A program made the position numbers and the translations under genes. Under the pieces are notes generated by a model. That model saw nothing but the letters and a program-made list of their open reading frames with translations. It did not search any database and had not been told where the DNA came from. Positions 17,733 to 26,015 of a stretch of 32,761 bases of DNA are shown in pieces (position 1 is the stretch's first letter; each line of letters starts with the position of its first letter). Source of the stretch: Phocaeicola coprocola DSM 17136 (GTDB lineage Bacteria; Bacteroidota; Bacteroidia; Bacteroidales; Bacteroidaceae); the NCBI RefSeq assembly GCF_000154845.1, contig NZ_DS981491.1, positions 1 to 32,761 on the forward strand. Reading direction: 5' to 3'.

Positions 17733-18319
17733 TGATTGATACGAATCTGATGAAATTCCCCGAAGAGAAAGTGCAGAAACTCATGTCGCACTATAAGGAA
17801 ATACTTTCTTTATTGGGGGAAGATCCTGAACGTGAAGGTTTGCTTAAAACTCCAGAACGCGTAGCAAAAGCTATGCTGACTTTAACTCGTGGTTATGAAG
17901 TTGACCCTAAAGAGGTGCTGAGGGCTGCAAAATTCAAAGAAGAATACAGTCAGATGGTCATCGTAAAAGATATCGACTTCTTCTCCATGTGCGAGCACCA
18001 CATGTTGCCTTTCTATGGCAAGGTCCATGTAGCTTATATACCTAATGGATATATTACCGGGTTAAGCAAAATAGCACGAGTGGTAGATATATTCTCACAC
18101 CGGCTTCAAGTGCAAGAACGCATGACTTTACAAATAAAGGAGTGCATACAGGAAACACTCAACCCATTAGGAGTAATGGTTGTGGTAGAAGCCAAACACA
18201 TGTGTATGCAAATGAGAGGAGTAGAAAAACAAAACTCTGTAACTACAACTTCCGATTTTACCGGAGCATTCAATCAGGCTAAAACTCGGGAAGAATTTAT
18301 GAATTTGATAGGCAGATAA
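17732..18319 (+). CDS. folE: GTP cyclohydrolase I
   Basis: This 195-residue homodecameric enzyme converts GTP to 7,8-dihydroneopterin triphosphate, the first step of tetrahydrofolate synthesis. The zinc ligands are C87 and H90 in MCEHHMLPF and C158 in HMCMQMRGV, with the 71-residue spacing seen in the E. coli enzyme. [20 protein letters not shown] and the FTGAF segment are family signatures. The ATG overlaps the SPOR stop by one base; an internal ATG at 17,750 is an alternative start. It is followed by a terminator at 18,363-18,404. Confidence 0.97.
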   Translation: MIDTNLMKFPEEKVQKLMSHYKEILSLLGEDPEREGLLKTPERVAKAMLTLTRGYEVDPKEVLRAAKFKEEYSQMVIVKDIDFFSMCEHHMLPFYGKVHVAYIPNGYITGLSKIARVVDIFSHRLQVQERMTLQIKECIQETLNPLGVMVVVEAKHMCMQMRGVEKQNSVTTTSDFTGAFNQAKTREEFMNLIGR

Positions 18320-18362
18320 AATATACATTCCTCCATAAATAGAAAATGATTTAGGTCAAGCC

Positions 18363-18404
18363 TCCGCGTGTAAAAAAGTCGTAACTTTGCACGCGGATTT
18401 TTTT
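18363..18404 (+). terminator. Intrinsic terminator of folE
   Basis: A perfect 8-bp GC-rich stem (TCCGCGTG at 18,363-18,370, CACGCGGA at 18,390-18,397) is followed directly by seven T. The 19-nt loop contains TAACTTTG, the -7 box of the next gene. Confidence 0.8.
18382..18389 (+). promoter_or_regulatory. -7 box of the MATE gene inside the folE terminator loop
   Basis: TAACTTTG fully matches TAnnTTTG and lies 31 bp before the GTG start. Transcription would begin near the 3' arm of the folE terminator, giving a leader of under 20 nt. Confidence 0.6.
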
Positions 18405-18412
18405 ATTATCTA

Positions 18413-19762
18413 GTGGAACAGGCAATTCAACAGACAAATATTCGTAAAGGACTTACCAAACTGGTTATCCCGATTTTCATTGAAACGTTATTGATAATGA
18501 TGCTGGGAGCAGTAGACACAATCATGCTCAGCCAGTATTCAGACGAGAGTGTAGCTGCCGTAGGAGTAGTAAACCAGATAGTTATGTTTGCTTTCCTGGT
18601 ATTCGAAGTTATCAATATCGGTACGTCTGTATTATGTTCTCAATATCTGGGAGCAAAAATGCAGAAGAACATGATACAAGTAGTAGGAGTTTCATTGCTC
18701 CTGAATCTTGTCGTAGGGGTTTTAATAAGTATCATCCTCCATTTCGGTGCCACCACGCTATTAGGATGGATGGGGCTTCGGCCAGAATTGCTGAAATATG
18801 GTATCGGCTACATGGAAATTGTGGGTGCATTCGCTTTCTTTCAGGCAATATCACTCACGATCTCTGCATCGCTACGCAGTGCCAATAAAGCCATATATCC
18901 CATGCTGGTCACCGTGCTGGTAAATATCATGAATATAGTGGGAAACTACTCCCTGATATTCGGAAAGTTCGGTATGCCGGCACTTGGCGCTGAAGGAGCT
19001 GCAATATCTACCTCCGTAGCCCGGGGAGTAAGTATGATTGTATTATTCATTATCCTGTTCCGTAAACATATACCAAGTTTCCCGCTTGCATATTTCCGTC
19101 CTTTCCCGTGGATTGAACTGAAGAATCTGCTGAAAGTAGGTTTGCCATCAGCCGGCGAAAACCTCTCCTACAGCTTCTCTCAGGTAGTAATTACTTATCT
19201 GATTAACATGCTGGGAAATAATGCACTGGCAACCCGCACTTACAGTGTAAACATTATTATGTTCGTTTATCTGTTTGCCATTGCAATGGCTCAGGGAGGA
19301 GCAATCAGCATCGGGCACCTGGTAGGACAAAAGAAAATACGTGCAGCCTATTTACTGGGGAAATATGTAATGCGGCTTTCCATACTGGTTTCGCTCGTTC
19401 TTTCATGTATCTGGGCAGCAGGAGGACATTTCATATTCAGCCTCTTGACAGACAATGAAGAAATTATCCGTCTGGGGGTGACAGTCATGATTATCGATGT
19501 AGTAGTAGAAATAGGACGCGCCGTAAACATCTACGCCACCAATGCGCTACGTTCGGCAGGTGACGTAAACTACCCCTTCTACATGGGATTTACCGTACAA
19601 TGGACTGTTTCTGTCGGCTTCAGTTACCTGTTGGGCATCCACTGGGGATGGGGCCTTGCCGGCATGTGGTGTGCCTTCCTGCTCGACGAAAACATACGTG
19701 CCATTCTTTTCGTCAGACGCTGGAACAGCCTGAAATGGGCTAAGAAAGGATTCGTAAAATAA
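18413..19762 (+). CDS. MATE-family multidrug/cation antiporter
   Basis: This 449-residue inner-membrane protein has about 12 hydrophobic segments arranged as two MatE halves (about 17-180 and 240-400). Typical segments are IETLLIMMLGAVDTIMLSQY, NIGTSVLCSQYLGAK, and MPALGAEGAAISTSVARG at the end of the first half. MATE proteins export drugs and metabolites in exchange for Na+ or H+. Translation starts at GTG (18,413); the promoter position supports this short leader. It is the last host gene before the mobile region. The substrate cannot be read from the sequence. Confidence 0.92.
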   Translation: MEQAIQQTNIRKGLTKLVIPIFIETLLIMMLGAVDTIMLSQYSDESVAAVGVVNQIVMFAFLVFEVINIGTSVLCSQYLGAKMQKNMIQVVGVSLLLNLVVGVLISIILHFGATTLLGWMGLRPELLKYGIGYMEIVGAFAFFQAISLTISASLRSANKAIYPMLVTVLVNIMNIVGNYSLIFGKFGMPALGAEGAAISTSVARGVSMIVLFIILFRKHIPSFPLAYFRPFPWIELKNLLKVGLPSAGENLSYSFSQVVITYLINMLGNNALATRTYSVNIIMFVYLFAIAMAQGGAISIGHLVGQKKIRAAYLLGKYVMRLSILVSLVLSCIWAAGGHFIFSLLTDNEEIIRLGVTVMIIDVVVEIGRAVNIYATNALRSAGDVNYPFYMGFTVQWTVSVGFSYLLGIHWGWGLAGMWCAFLLDENIRAILFVRRWNSLKWAKKGFVK

Positions 19763-20021
19763 ACACATAGCGAGAAAACAAAATTGAGAAAAGTGCACCT
19801 AACTAGATGAAAAAGAGTTTATTATGATATGTTTTTCTCTCAGTAAAAAGCCAAAGAGAGCCATAATATAGCCAAACTGCGCAAGAGTTCAGTTACTTTA
19901 TCATTACCCGTGTTGATGATGTAAATTTCTTGCAAAAACTAAATTTTGCATCGTTTGGCATCATTTGTCGTATCTGTTGGTAACTCGCTATAAACTATTT
20001 TGTAACCCAAAAAAGTGAGTT
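19763..20021. other. Junction region between the MATE gene and the mobile-element remnant
   Basis: This 259-bp AT-rich stretch has no convincing gene. It contains a 7-bp inverted repeat with a 6-bp spacer (TGCAAAA at 19,931-19,937, TTTTGCA at 19,944-19,950), a layout like the core site of a tyrosine recombinase. It also holds one AAAAAGAGTT (19,810-19,819) that recurs at 26,060-26,069 beyond mcrC. The exact left end of the element is not determined. Confidence 0.4.
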
Positions 20022-20417
20022 ATGAGAAGTACATTTAAGGTCTTATTCTACGTGAAGAAAGGCAGTGAGAAACCCAACGGCAACCTGCCTTTGATGTGCC
20101 GCCTTACGGTGGACGGAGAAATTAAACAACTCAGCTGCAAAATGGATATTCCTTTGCGGTTGTGGGATGTGAAGAACAACCGTGCTTCGGGAAAAAGTGC
20201 CGAAGCACAGCGAATCAACATTGCCGTTGATAAAATCCGTGTGGAGGTAAACCGCCGTTATCAGGAACTGATGCAGACGGACGGATATGTTACCGCAGCC
20301 AAACCCAAAGATGCCTATCTCGGTATCGGTGTCAAGCAGGAAACCCTGTTGAAGCTCTTTGAGCAGCACAACAGCGAGTTTGCCAAGAAAGTCGGGCACG
20401 GCAGGGCGCAAGGGACA
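20022..20417 (+). pseudogene. Tyrosine recombinase (integrase), N-terminal fragment
   Basis: The first 132 codons match the start of Bacteroidetes phage-type integrases: an arm-binding beta domain (RSTFKVLFYVKKGSEKPNGN, then LSCKMDIPLRLWDVKNNRAS) and the start of the core-binding helical domain (LKLFEQHNSEFAKKVGHGRA, then QGT). The catalytic domain with the R-H-R-Y residues, normally about 270 residues more, is missing. The frame stays open to 20,525, but the last 36 codons are out-of-frame relaxase sequence. The protein cannot recombine DNA. The junction is within about 20,412-20,420. Confidence 0.85.
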
Positions 20418-20932
20418 GCATACAATGGCTTCAAGCCACATACGGAAAGGACAATGTGGTTGCAGCCCACCTGCACATGGACGAGAAAACTCCGCATATC
20501 CATGCAGCGGTTGTTCCCATCGTGACAGGCGAAAGGCGGAAAGCCAAGAAAGAGCAGGAGAACGGTAAACGCAAGTACCGTAAAAAATCGGATACCATCC
20601 GTCTGTGTGCCGATGACCTGTTCAATCGTCAGACACTGATTGCGTACCACGACAATTACGCAAGGGTTATGGCAAAGTATGGATTGCAGCGTGGTGTGCG
20701 TGGATCTGAAGCACGGCACACAAGCACCACGCAATACTATCGGGACATGAAGAAAAAGAACGATGCCCTTGATATGGAAAACAAACGGTTGCAGGAGCAG
20801 AAAGCCGAAGCCGAGCAGGAACTCAAACGAGCCAAGAAGGAGGTACAGACCGAGAAGCTGAAAGGCGCAGCCACGACCGCAGCGACCAATATAGCCGAAA
20901 GCGTGGGCTCTTTTTTGGGGGTGGAAAGATGA
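20414..20932 (+). pseudogene. MobV/Mob_Pre relaxase, 5'-truncated
   Basis: In the second frame, relaxase sequence begins at about 20,414 (DSIQWLQATYGKDNVVAAHL) and runs to TGA at 20,930-20,932. The metal-binding motif HMDEKTPHIH, followed by AAVVPI, is intact, and the C-terminal part is a long coiled coil (KKKNDALDMENKRLQEQKAE). The N-terminal motif I region with the nicking residue has been deleted. The only start within the remnant is a GTG at 20,456, so a 158-residue fragment could be made but should not nick oriT. It overlaps the following gene by 4 bp (ATGA). Confidence 0.82.
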
Positions 20933-21411
20933 AAGCATTGGAACGTAGGAACGAGGAATTGCAAGACCGCATCCTTGAACTTGAAGAAGAAGCCAGACAG
21001 AGGGAATATCAACAAGCCAAGCAGATACAGGAGATAAAAACCGCATATGAACAACAGAACAGCAAACTATCCGAGTTTGTGGATTTTGTCAAACGTTATT
21101 TTCCCTATGTGGAAAAACTGATGCCAACAATTAAGTTCTTGCGTGATACTCTGAACTTAGGGGATGCTATTATTAGAAAATTATGCACATTCAAAGATGT
21201 TTCCATTAAAGGCGAACTGTATTCACGTGAGTTTAACCAACACTTTAGGGCAGATGGTGCGGTTTGCTCCCTCAAACAGGACACGGAGGGAAAGTTTGAT
21301 TTTAAGATAGATGGTGTTTCACATGTCAGTTGGTTCAGACGAAAGAAAGACGAGTTTATGCAAGCATTAGGAATGCCGACAAGAAAACAGGATAAAGGTA
21401 TTAGGCTGTAA
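20929..21411 (+). CDS. Mobilization-associated coiled-coil protein
   Basis: This 160-residue protein starts in the ATGA overlap with the relaxase remnant. Residues 1-50 form a charged coiled coil (ERRNEELQDRILELEEEARQ), followed by a short hydrophobic helical part (VDFVKRYFPYVEKLMPTIKF). The C-terminal part (about 100-155) is basic, with SWFRRKKDEFMQALGMP. Proteins of this kind follow mob genes in Bacteroides mobilizable elements, but I know no defined function. The frame looks intact and a strong terminator follows at 21,424. Confidence 0.65.
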   Translation: MKALERRNEELQDRILELEEEARQREYQQAKQIQEIKTAYEQQNSKLSEFVDFVKRYFPYVEKLMPTIKFLRDTLNLGDAIIRKLCTFKDVSIKGELYSREFNQHFRADGAVCSLKQDTEGKFDFKIDGVSHVSWFRRKKDEFMQALGMPTRKQDKGIRL

Positions 21412-21423
21412 ATCAAAATAAAG

Positions 21424-21458
21424 TCCGTGATAATGGAATGCCGTATCACGGATTTTTT
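21424..21458 (+). terminator. Intrinsic terminator of the mob unit
   Basis: A 9-bp stem (TCCGTGATA at 21,424-21,432, TATCACGGA at 21,444-21,452) with an 11-nt loop is followed by six T. The stem arms are the same nine bases as in the tpiA hairpin at 17,200, in the opposite order. Confidence 0.85.
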
Positions 21459-21459
21459 G

Positions 21460-21467
21460 TACTTTTG
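21460..21467 (+). promoter_or_regulatory. -7 box of mcrBC
   Basis: TACTTTTG is a full TAnnTTTG match directly after the mob terminator and 32 bp before the mcrB ATG. The restriction genes therefore have their own promoter. Confidence 0.6.
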
Positions 21468-22676
21468 TACATAGATTTGTAGGAATAGTTTTTAAGAATA
21501 TGATTAAAAAGTCATTGAAGCAATATTGTGATGAGATAGACCTTTGGGATGCTTGGATGAATCATTACAAAAAATATGTGCCTCTATTCATTAAAGAAGC
21601 TGCAACTAAGACACAATGGGAAACTTGGGATGAGGACGTTTTTAAAGAGTTCTTTGAGCGTTCTTCTGGTCATTGTGTTTCTTCTTTAAAACAAGGATAT
21701 TTTACCAAAAACGAACAGCAACAAATCAAAGCTCATTGGAATGAGCTTGCTCCTTTATTGAAAAAGATAGCAGATAGTCAGAATCAACCACTGTGGGAGG
21801 TATATCAAGAGATAAAACAATGGATAAGACGTTTTACATCTCAAGATAGGAAAGCTGCAACAAATCGTTTAATAGCTTCATTACAACCAAATCTTTTGTG
21901 TACAATTGTTAATGAAGGCAACTTATGGGAACTATTCAATAAATTGGAAATATATACTACTACAGAACATATTGATTTTGTTGGAGGTAATTGGTTTGTA
22001 AATAGCCATAATATATTTAATCTTTTTCAGAAAGTACTACAACCTCAAAATGCAATGGATATAGTAACATATCCTTGGCAGATTTTGGAACATTTAAGAT
22101 ATATTCAAGAGGAACAGAATAATATGAACAACTATATAGAAGAAAAAAAAGAGCTCATCGAAAAGAATTACAATTTGATTCTTACAGGAGCACCAGGTAC
22201 AGGTAAAACGCATTTAGCAAAGGCTATAGCAGAAGCTATGGATGCTGAGTATGATTTCGTCCAGTTTCATCCATCATACGATTATACCGATTTCGTTGAG
22301 GGCTTACGTCCAACTCCCCCTGATAATAATGGCAATATTGGTTTTGAAAGAAAAGACGGTGTGTTTAAATCTTTTTGCAAGAAAGCATTAAATAGTAAAA
22401 CATTAAATGTTATTGATAATTTCAATGAATGCTGGGACAAATTGATAAACATACTAAACGAGCAGAACTATTTGCAGATACCGTTACTTAGTGGAAAGTC
22501 AAGTTTCCGTTTAGAACTAAATGTCAATGGTGATGGATTGGCAAATAGAACTTATGAAAACAATGATTATGCAAAAGACACATGGATACATGGTATGTCA
22601 AAGTTCTTCAGTAAAGAGCAAATGTACAATGTTTATAGGGGATTAGCTGGAGTTCCAAGTGGAGGACATGACAATT

Positions 22677-22685
22677 ATAGGAAAG
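22677..22685. repeat. Target-site duplication, left copy
   Basis: ATAGGAAAG directly precedes the IS inverted repeat and is repeated at 24,011-24,019. It belongs to the mcrB coding sequence. Confidence 0.92.
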
Positions 22686-22703
22686 CATTACTGTCCCGTA
22701 AAA
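22686..22703 (+). repeat. IS4 element left inverted repeat
   Basis: CATTACTGTCCCGTAAAA; mismatched to the right end at positions 6 and 15 only. Confidence 0.85.
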
Positions 22704-22780
22704 GTGGATAAATAGTTCTTTGAAATAACTGAAATATAGCTTATTATACTCTATTTGTAAAGCGCGACGATTTGAAATTG

Positions 22781-22788
22781 TACCTTTG
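22781..22788 (+). promoter_or_regulatory. -7 box of the IS4 transposase gene
   Basis: TACCTTTG fully matches TAnnTTTG and lies 22 bp before the transposase ATG at 22,811. The ATG at 22,801 is out of frame. Confidence 0.55.
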
Positions 22789-22810
22789 AAACCAAATCAA
22801 ATGGCTTCAA

Positions 22811-23974
22811 ATGAATCAAGACAAATATGTTTTCGCTCAATTGGTAGAGTTTTTGAACAACAATAAATTCAGAAGAATCGTGGACAAATACGATGGAAAT
22901 CGTTACGTCAAACATTTCACTTGCTGGAACCAGCTTCTTGCTATGATGTTCGGACAGCTAAGCAATCGTGAGAGCCTACGCGACCTGATTGTTGCATTGG
23001 AAGCACATCAAGCCAAGTGTTATCATTTGGGATTGGGTCGTGAACCCTTGGCCAAAACCACACTTGCATCAGCTAACCAAAATAGGGATTACAGAATCTT
23101 TGAAGATTTTGCATTCTTCATGATGAAAGAAGCCAGTGATAAACGAGCTACTCATATTCTGGATATCGAAGGAAAGAAGTACGCTTTTGATTCAACCACC
23201 ATTCCGTTATGTTTGGCAACATTTCCTTGGGCTAAATTTCGAAGTAAAAAAGGTGGAGTCAAGGCACATGTCCTTTATGACATTGAGGCTCAGGTTCCGG
23301 CTTTTTTTACAGTAACCACAGCTTCAAAACATGACTCAACAGCAATGTCTGCAATTCATTATGAACCAAATGCATACTATATTTTTGATAGAGCGTATGA
23401 TTCGTTTAAGGAACTATATCGGATTCATCTTACTGGCTCTTTCTTTGTCGTAAGAGCCAAGTCGAATCTTAAATTTAAGTTCTGCAAATGGAAACGCAGA
23501 CTACCAAAGAATATACTATCTGATGCTGAAGTGAAATTATCAGGATATACCTCTGAAAAGAAGTATCCGGAATCATTCAGGATTATCAGGTTCTATGATG
23601 AAGAAGATGATCGTGAATTTACCTTCCTGACAAATGCCAAACATATATCTGCACTTGATGTAGCTAATCTCTATAAAAAGAGATGGCTTGTAGAACTGTT
23701 CTTCAAATGGTTGAAGCAGCACCTTAAAATCAAAAGGTTCTGGGGCACCACAGAAAACGCAGTCCGTATTCAGATAAGTGTGGCTATTATCACTTATTGT
23801 TTGGTAGCTATTATCCAACATGATTTGCACTTAAGCCGTTCGACCTATGAGGTCCTACAGATTTTGAGCATTTCATTAACGGATAAAACACCTTTACAAG
23901 AGTTGTTCAATAAGACTAATTTCAATGATGTCAAAGAGCAATTAAATCCCCTTTTCCCGGGGTTGTTTGATTAA
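22811..23974 (+). CDS. IS4-family transposase
   Basis: This 387-residue DDE transposase has an N-terminal DUF4372-type region (FAQLVEFLNNNKFRRIVDKY) followed by the RNase H-like catalytic core. The catalytic acids are D127 in YAFDSTTIPL, D193 in YIFDRAYDSF and E295 in YKKRWLVELFFKWLK. The last shows the full Y-(2)-R-(3)-E-(6)-K signature from Y288 to K302. The frame is intact from ATG to TAA. IS4-family enzymes move by cut-and-paste, which leaves open precise excision from mcrB. It lies in the same orientation as mcrB. Confidence 0.95.
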   Translation: MNQDKYVFAQLVEFLNNNKFRRIVDKYDGNRYVKHFTCWNQLLAMMFGQLSNRESLRDLIVALEAHQAKCYHLGLGREPLAKTTLASANQNRDYRIFEDFAFFMMKEASDKRATHILDIEGKKYAFDSTTIPLCLATFPWAKFRSKKGGVKAHVLYDIEAQVPAFFTVTTASKHDSTAMSAIHYEPNAYYIFDRAYDSFKELYRIHLTGSFFVVRAKSNLKFKFCKWKRRLPKNILSDAEVKLSGYTSEKKYPESFRIIRFYDEEDDREFTFLTNAKHISALDVANLYKKRWLVELFFKWLKQHLKIKRFWGTTENAVRIQISVAIITYCLVAIIQHDLHLSRSTYEVLQILSISLTDKTPLQELFNKTNFNDVKEQLNPLFPGLFD

Positions 23975-23984
23975 TATTTAATTC

Positions 23985-24003
23985 GTCCCGATTTTAACGG
24001 GAC
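23985..24003 (+). terminator. Hairpin at the right end of the IS4 element
   Basis: GTCCCG (23,985-23,990) and CGGGAC (23,998-24,003) pair across a 7-nt AT loop. The right arm is part of the right inverted repeat. It may stop transposase transcription or block inward read-through; no clear T run follows. Confidence 0.45.
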
Positions 24004-24010
24004 ACTAATG
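23993..24010 (-). repeat. IS4 element right inverted repeat
   Basis: Read on the minus strand from 24,010 it is CATTAGTGTCCCGTTAAA, pairing with the left end with two mismatches. Confidence 0.85.
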
Positions 24011-24019
24011 ATAGGAAAG
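24011..24019. repeat. Target-site duplication, right copy
   Basis: ATAGGAAAG follows the IS right end; the mcrB frame resumes here as AGG-AAA-GCT. Confidence 0.92.
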
Positions 24020-24695
24020 CTATAATTCAATATATGATTCAAAATGTTGGTTTGTTGGCATATTCAAAAGGAACGGAATTATTTGATAATAATAAGAAGT
24101 TTGTCTTTATCATTGACGAAATCAACCGTGGAGAAATTTCAAAGATATTTGGAGAACTGTTTTTCAGCATAGACCCTGGTTATCGAGGAAAAAAAGGACA
24201 GGTTAAAACCCAATACCAAAATCTTATAACTGATACGACAGAACCTTTCTATAACGGTTTTTATGTGCCTGATAATGTTTATATAATAGGTACAATGAAC
24301 GACATAGACCGTAGCGTAGAAAGTATGGATTTTGCCATGCGTCGTCGTTTCGCTTGGGAAGAAATAAAAGCTAACGAGAATACGGGCATGCTTGATGAAC
24401 TTCAAGAAATGAAAGATGAAGTTGTCGAAAAGATGAAACGTTTGAATTCTGCAATATGGGATGAAAATACCGAAACTGGCATAGAGGGACTCAATGTAGC
24501 ATACCATATAGGCGGTTCTTATTTTAGTAAAATACAGCTCTATCTCAATGAAGACCACTCCAACAAGAATGCTGCTTATAGGCATTTGTGGGAGAATCAT
24601 TTGAAAGGAGTGCTTTTTGAATATTTGAGGGGTTCTGCAAATGCCACGGAAAACCTTAAAATGTTGGAACGGGTATATTATAACGGGAATGTTCA

Positions 24696-26015
24696 ATGAT
24701 TATACTCGCAGACAATACAACATACACCATCAAAGATAACCTTGATGAGTATTTACCACTACAGAGCATCGCTAACAAAACAATATCCGACTTGTTGAGC
24801 AATAGTGATAACGGCCTGCTCGTATATCCTCATTCTTTTTATCGTTGTGAAGATGAGACCGATAAGCAATCATTGTTGAATCTACAACTGCACTGGAAAG
24901 AAAATCAATGTACGGAAGCAATATTGAATACTGGAAACATCGCAGGTTTTATCAATGTAAACGGGCAATCCCTTTCCATACATTCTCGCTTCGCAACAGA
25001 TACTAAGCAGGATTTCTTTTTGCACTATATGCTTCAAAAAGTATTGCGTATCAATCTTGTTAATATGTTACACGAAACAACAGATGAGCAAGCGTTTGAT
25101 TTTCTGTTGTTGCTTTTCCCGAAGCTTCTTAACGAAGCGTTAACCCAAGGAATATATAAAGAATATCAGAGAAATGAGTATAATGACGCTAATGTACGAG
25201 GTACAATAGACATTAACAGGCATTTGAAAACAAATTTGCCTTTTAATGGTCGGATAGCATATCGTACTCGTGAGTTTAGTCATGACAACCATGTAACCGA
25301 ACTGATACGACATACGATTGACTACATCGGTAAAACTTCATTTGGAAAAATGTTGTTGAAAAATGATGCTGATACACATACAAGCGTTGCACAAATCATC
25401 CACTCAACTCCACACTATAACAGACAGGAAAGAGAAAAAATAGTGAAAGCCAATTTAAAGGTTATAACCCATCCGTATTACTCCAGTTATACACCACTCC
25501 AAAAGCTCTGCTTGCGTATATTGAGACACGAAAAGAACAAGTATGGAGCAAAGGATGACAAAATACATGGTGTCTTGTTTGATGTCTCATATTTATGGGA
25601 AGAGTATCTAGCAACCATCCTTTCAAAACAAGGATTCAAGCATCCTAATAATAAGAGAGGGACAGGACGAATATATTTGGCACTCCCAAATCAATTTCCA
25701 CGCTATCCCGATTTTTACAGAGAGAAAGGTTCTGTAATTGCCGATGCAAAATATAAAAGAAATATAGATACGAGGGATGATGTTAATCAGATGATTACCT
25801 ATTTGTATCGTTTAAAAGCGCAAAAAGGAGTCTTTATTCTCCCTACAAATAAAGTGAGAACAAAAGAGAGGTATCATTTGTACGGATATGGAGAAGAGGC
25901 AAATGCTGAATTGCAAAAATACTTCTTTCTTGTTCCGCAGGATGTGACGGACTTCAAGACTTTTGCTAAGGAAATCAGTAAGTCGGAAAATAAAATCGGT
26001 GAAACAGAATTGTAA
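24696..26015 (+). CDS. mcrC: McrC-type endonuclease subunit of a type IV restriction system
   Basis: This 439-residue protein starts in the ATGA overlap with the mcrB stop, typical for mcrBC. The N-terminal half is the McrC family region, with EYQRNEYNDANVRGTIDINR near 156-175. The C-terminal nuclease has FDVSYLWEEYL (295-305) and the PD-(D/E)xK residues D339 (RYPDFY) and D350-A-K352 (IADAKYK), then a conserved DDVNQMITYLYRL helix. McrC cuts DNA containing modified cytosine only when bound to assembled McrB. Since mcrB is broken, McrC is probably silent. It could still be made from fragment transcripts or IS-derived read-through. No terminator is clear after it. Confidence 0.93.
   Translation: MIILADNTTYTIKDNLDEYLPLQSIANKTISDLLSNSDNGLLVYPHSFYRCEDETDKQSLLNLQLHWKENQCTEAILNTGNIAGFINVNGQSLSIHSRFATDTKQDFFLHYMLQKVLRINLVNMLHETTDEQAFDFLLLLFPKLLNEALTQGIYKEYQRNEYNDANVRGTIDINRHLKTNLPFNGRIAYRTREFSHDNHVTELIRHTIDYIGKTSFGKMLLKNDADTHTSVAQIIHSTPHYNRQEREKIVKANLKVITHPYYSSYTPLQKLCLRILRHEKNKYGAKDDKIHGVLFDVSYLWEEYLATILSKQGFKHPNNKRGTGRIYLALPNQFPRYPDFYREKGSVIADAKYKRNIDTRDDVNQMITYLYRLKAQKGVFILPTNKVRTKERYHLYGYGEEANAELQKYFFLVPQDVTDFKTFAKEISKSENKIGETEL

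Larger units (their letters stand above)
22686..24010 (+). mobile_element. Complete IS4-family insertion sequence, 1,325 bp
   Basis: The ends are defined by imperfect inverted repeats (left CATTACTGTCCCGTAAAA, right end read inward CATTAGTGTCCCGTTAAA; 16 of 18 match) and by 9-bp direct repeats ATAGGAAAG outside. One transposase gene fills the element. The intact ends and frame suggest a recent, possibly still active insertion. Confidence 0.93.
21500..24699 (+). pseudogene. mcrB: McrB-type AAA+ GTPase of a type IV restriction system, split by an IS4 element
   Basis: The gene is in two parts, 21,500-22,685 and 24,020-24,699. Removing the IS and one 9-bp target copy gives an uninterrupted frame of 621 residues. 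Residues 1-205 form an N-terminal region with no family I recognise; in McrB this region reads modified DNA. The motor follows: Walker A GAPGTGKT with K236, Walker B FIIDEINRG (D428-E429), the McrB signature MNDIDRS (488-494) and RRRF (503-506). The insertion lies in codon 396, between Walker A and B. The first fragment would end nine codons into the IS. McrB translocates DNA with GTP and recruits McrC for cleavage, so the system should be off now. Confidence 0.92.
20022..26015 (+). mobile_element. Decayed mobilizable element (int fragment, mob fragment, coiled-coil gene, mcrBC cargo)
   Basis: Parts in order are an integrase N-terminus, a relaxase C-terminal part, a coiled-coil gene overlapping it, and mcrB/mcrC with an IS4 insertion. 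Base composition differs from both flanks: the int/mob part is GC-richer and the mcrBC part AT-richer. The order int-mob fits NBU-like mobilizable transposons of Bacteroides with the middle deleted. The ends are approximate: coordinates given are the first and last recognisable genes. Confidence 0.65.

Noticed and set aside
20315..21046. 243-codon minus-strand frame over the integrase/relaxase remnant
   Set aside because: It is antisense to sequence with clear relaxase motifs and shows only a low-complexity Phe/Leu/Cys-rich product.
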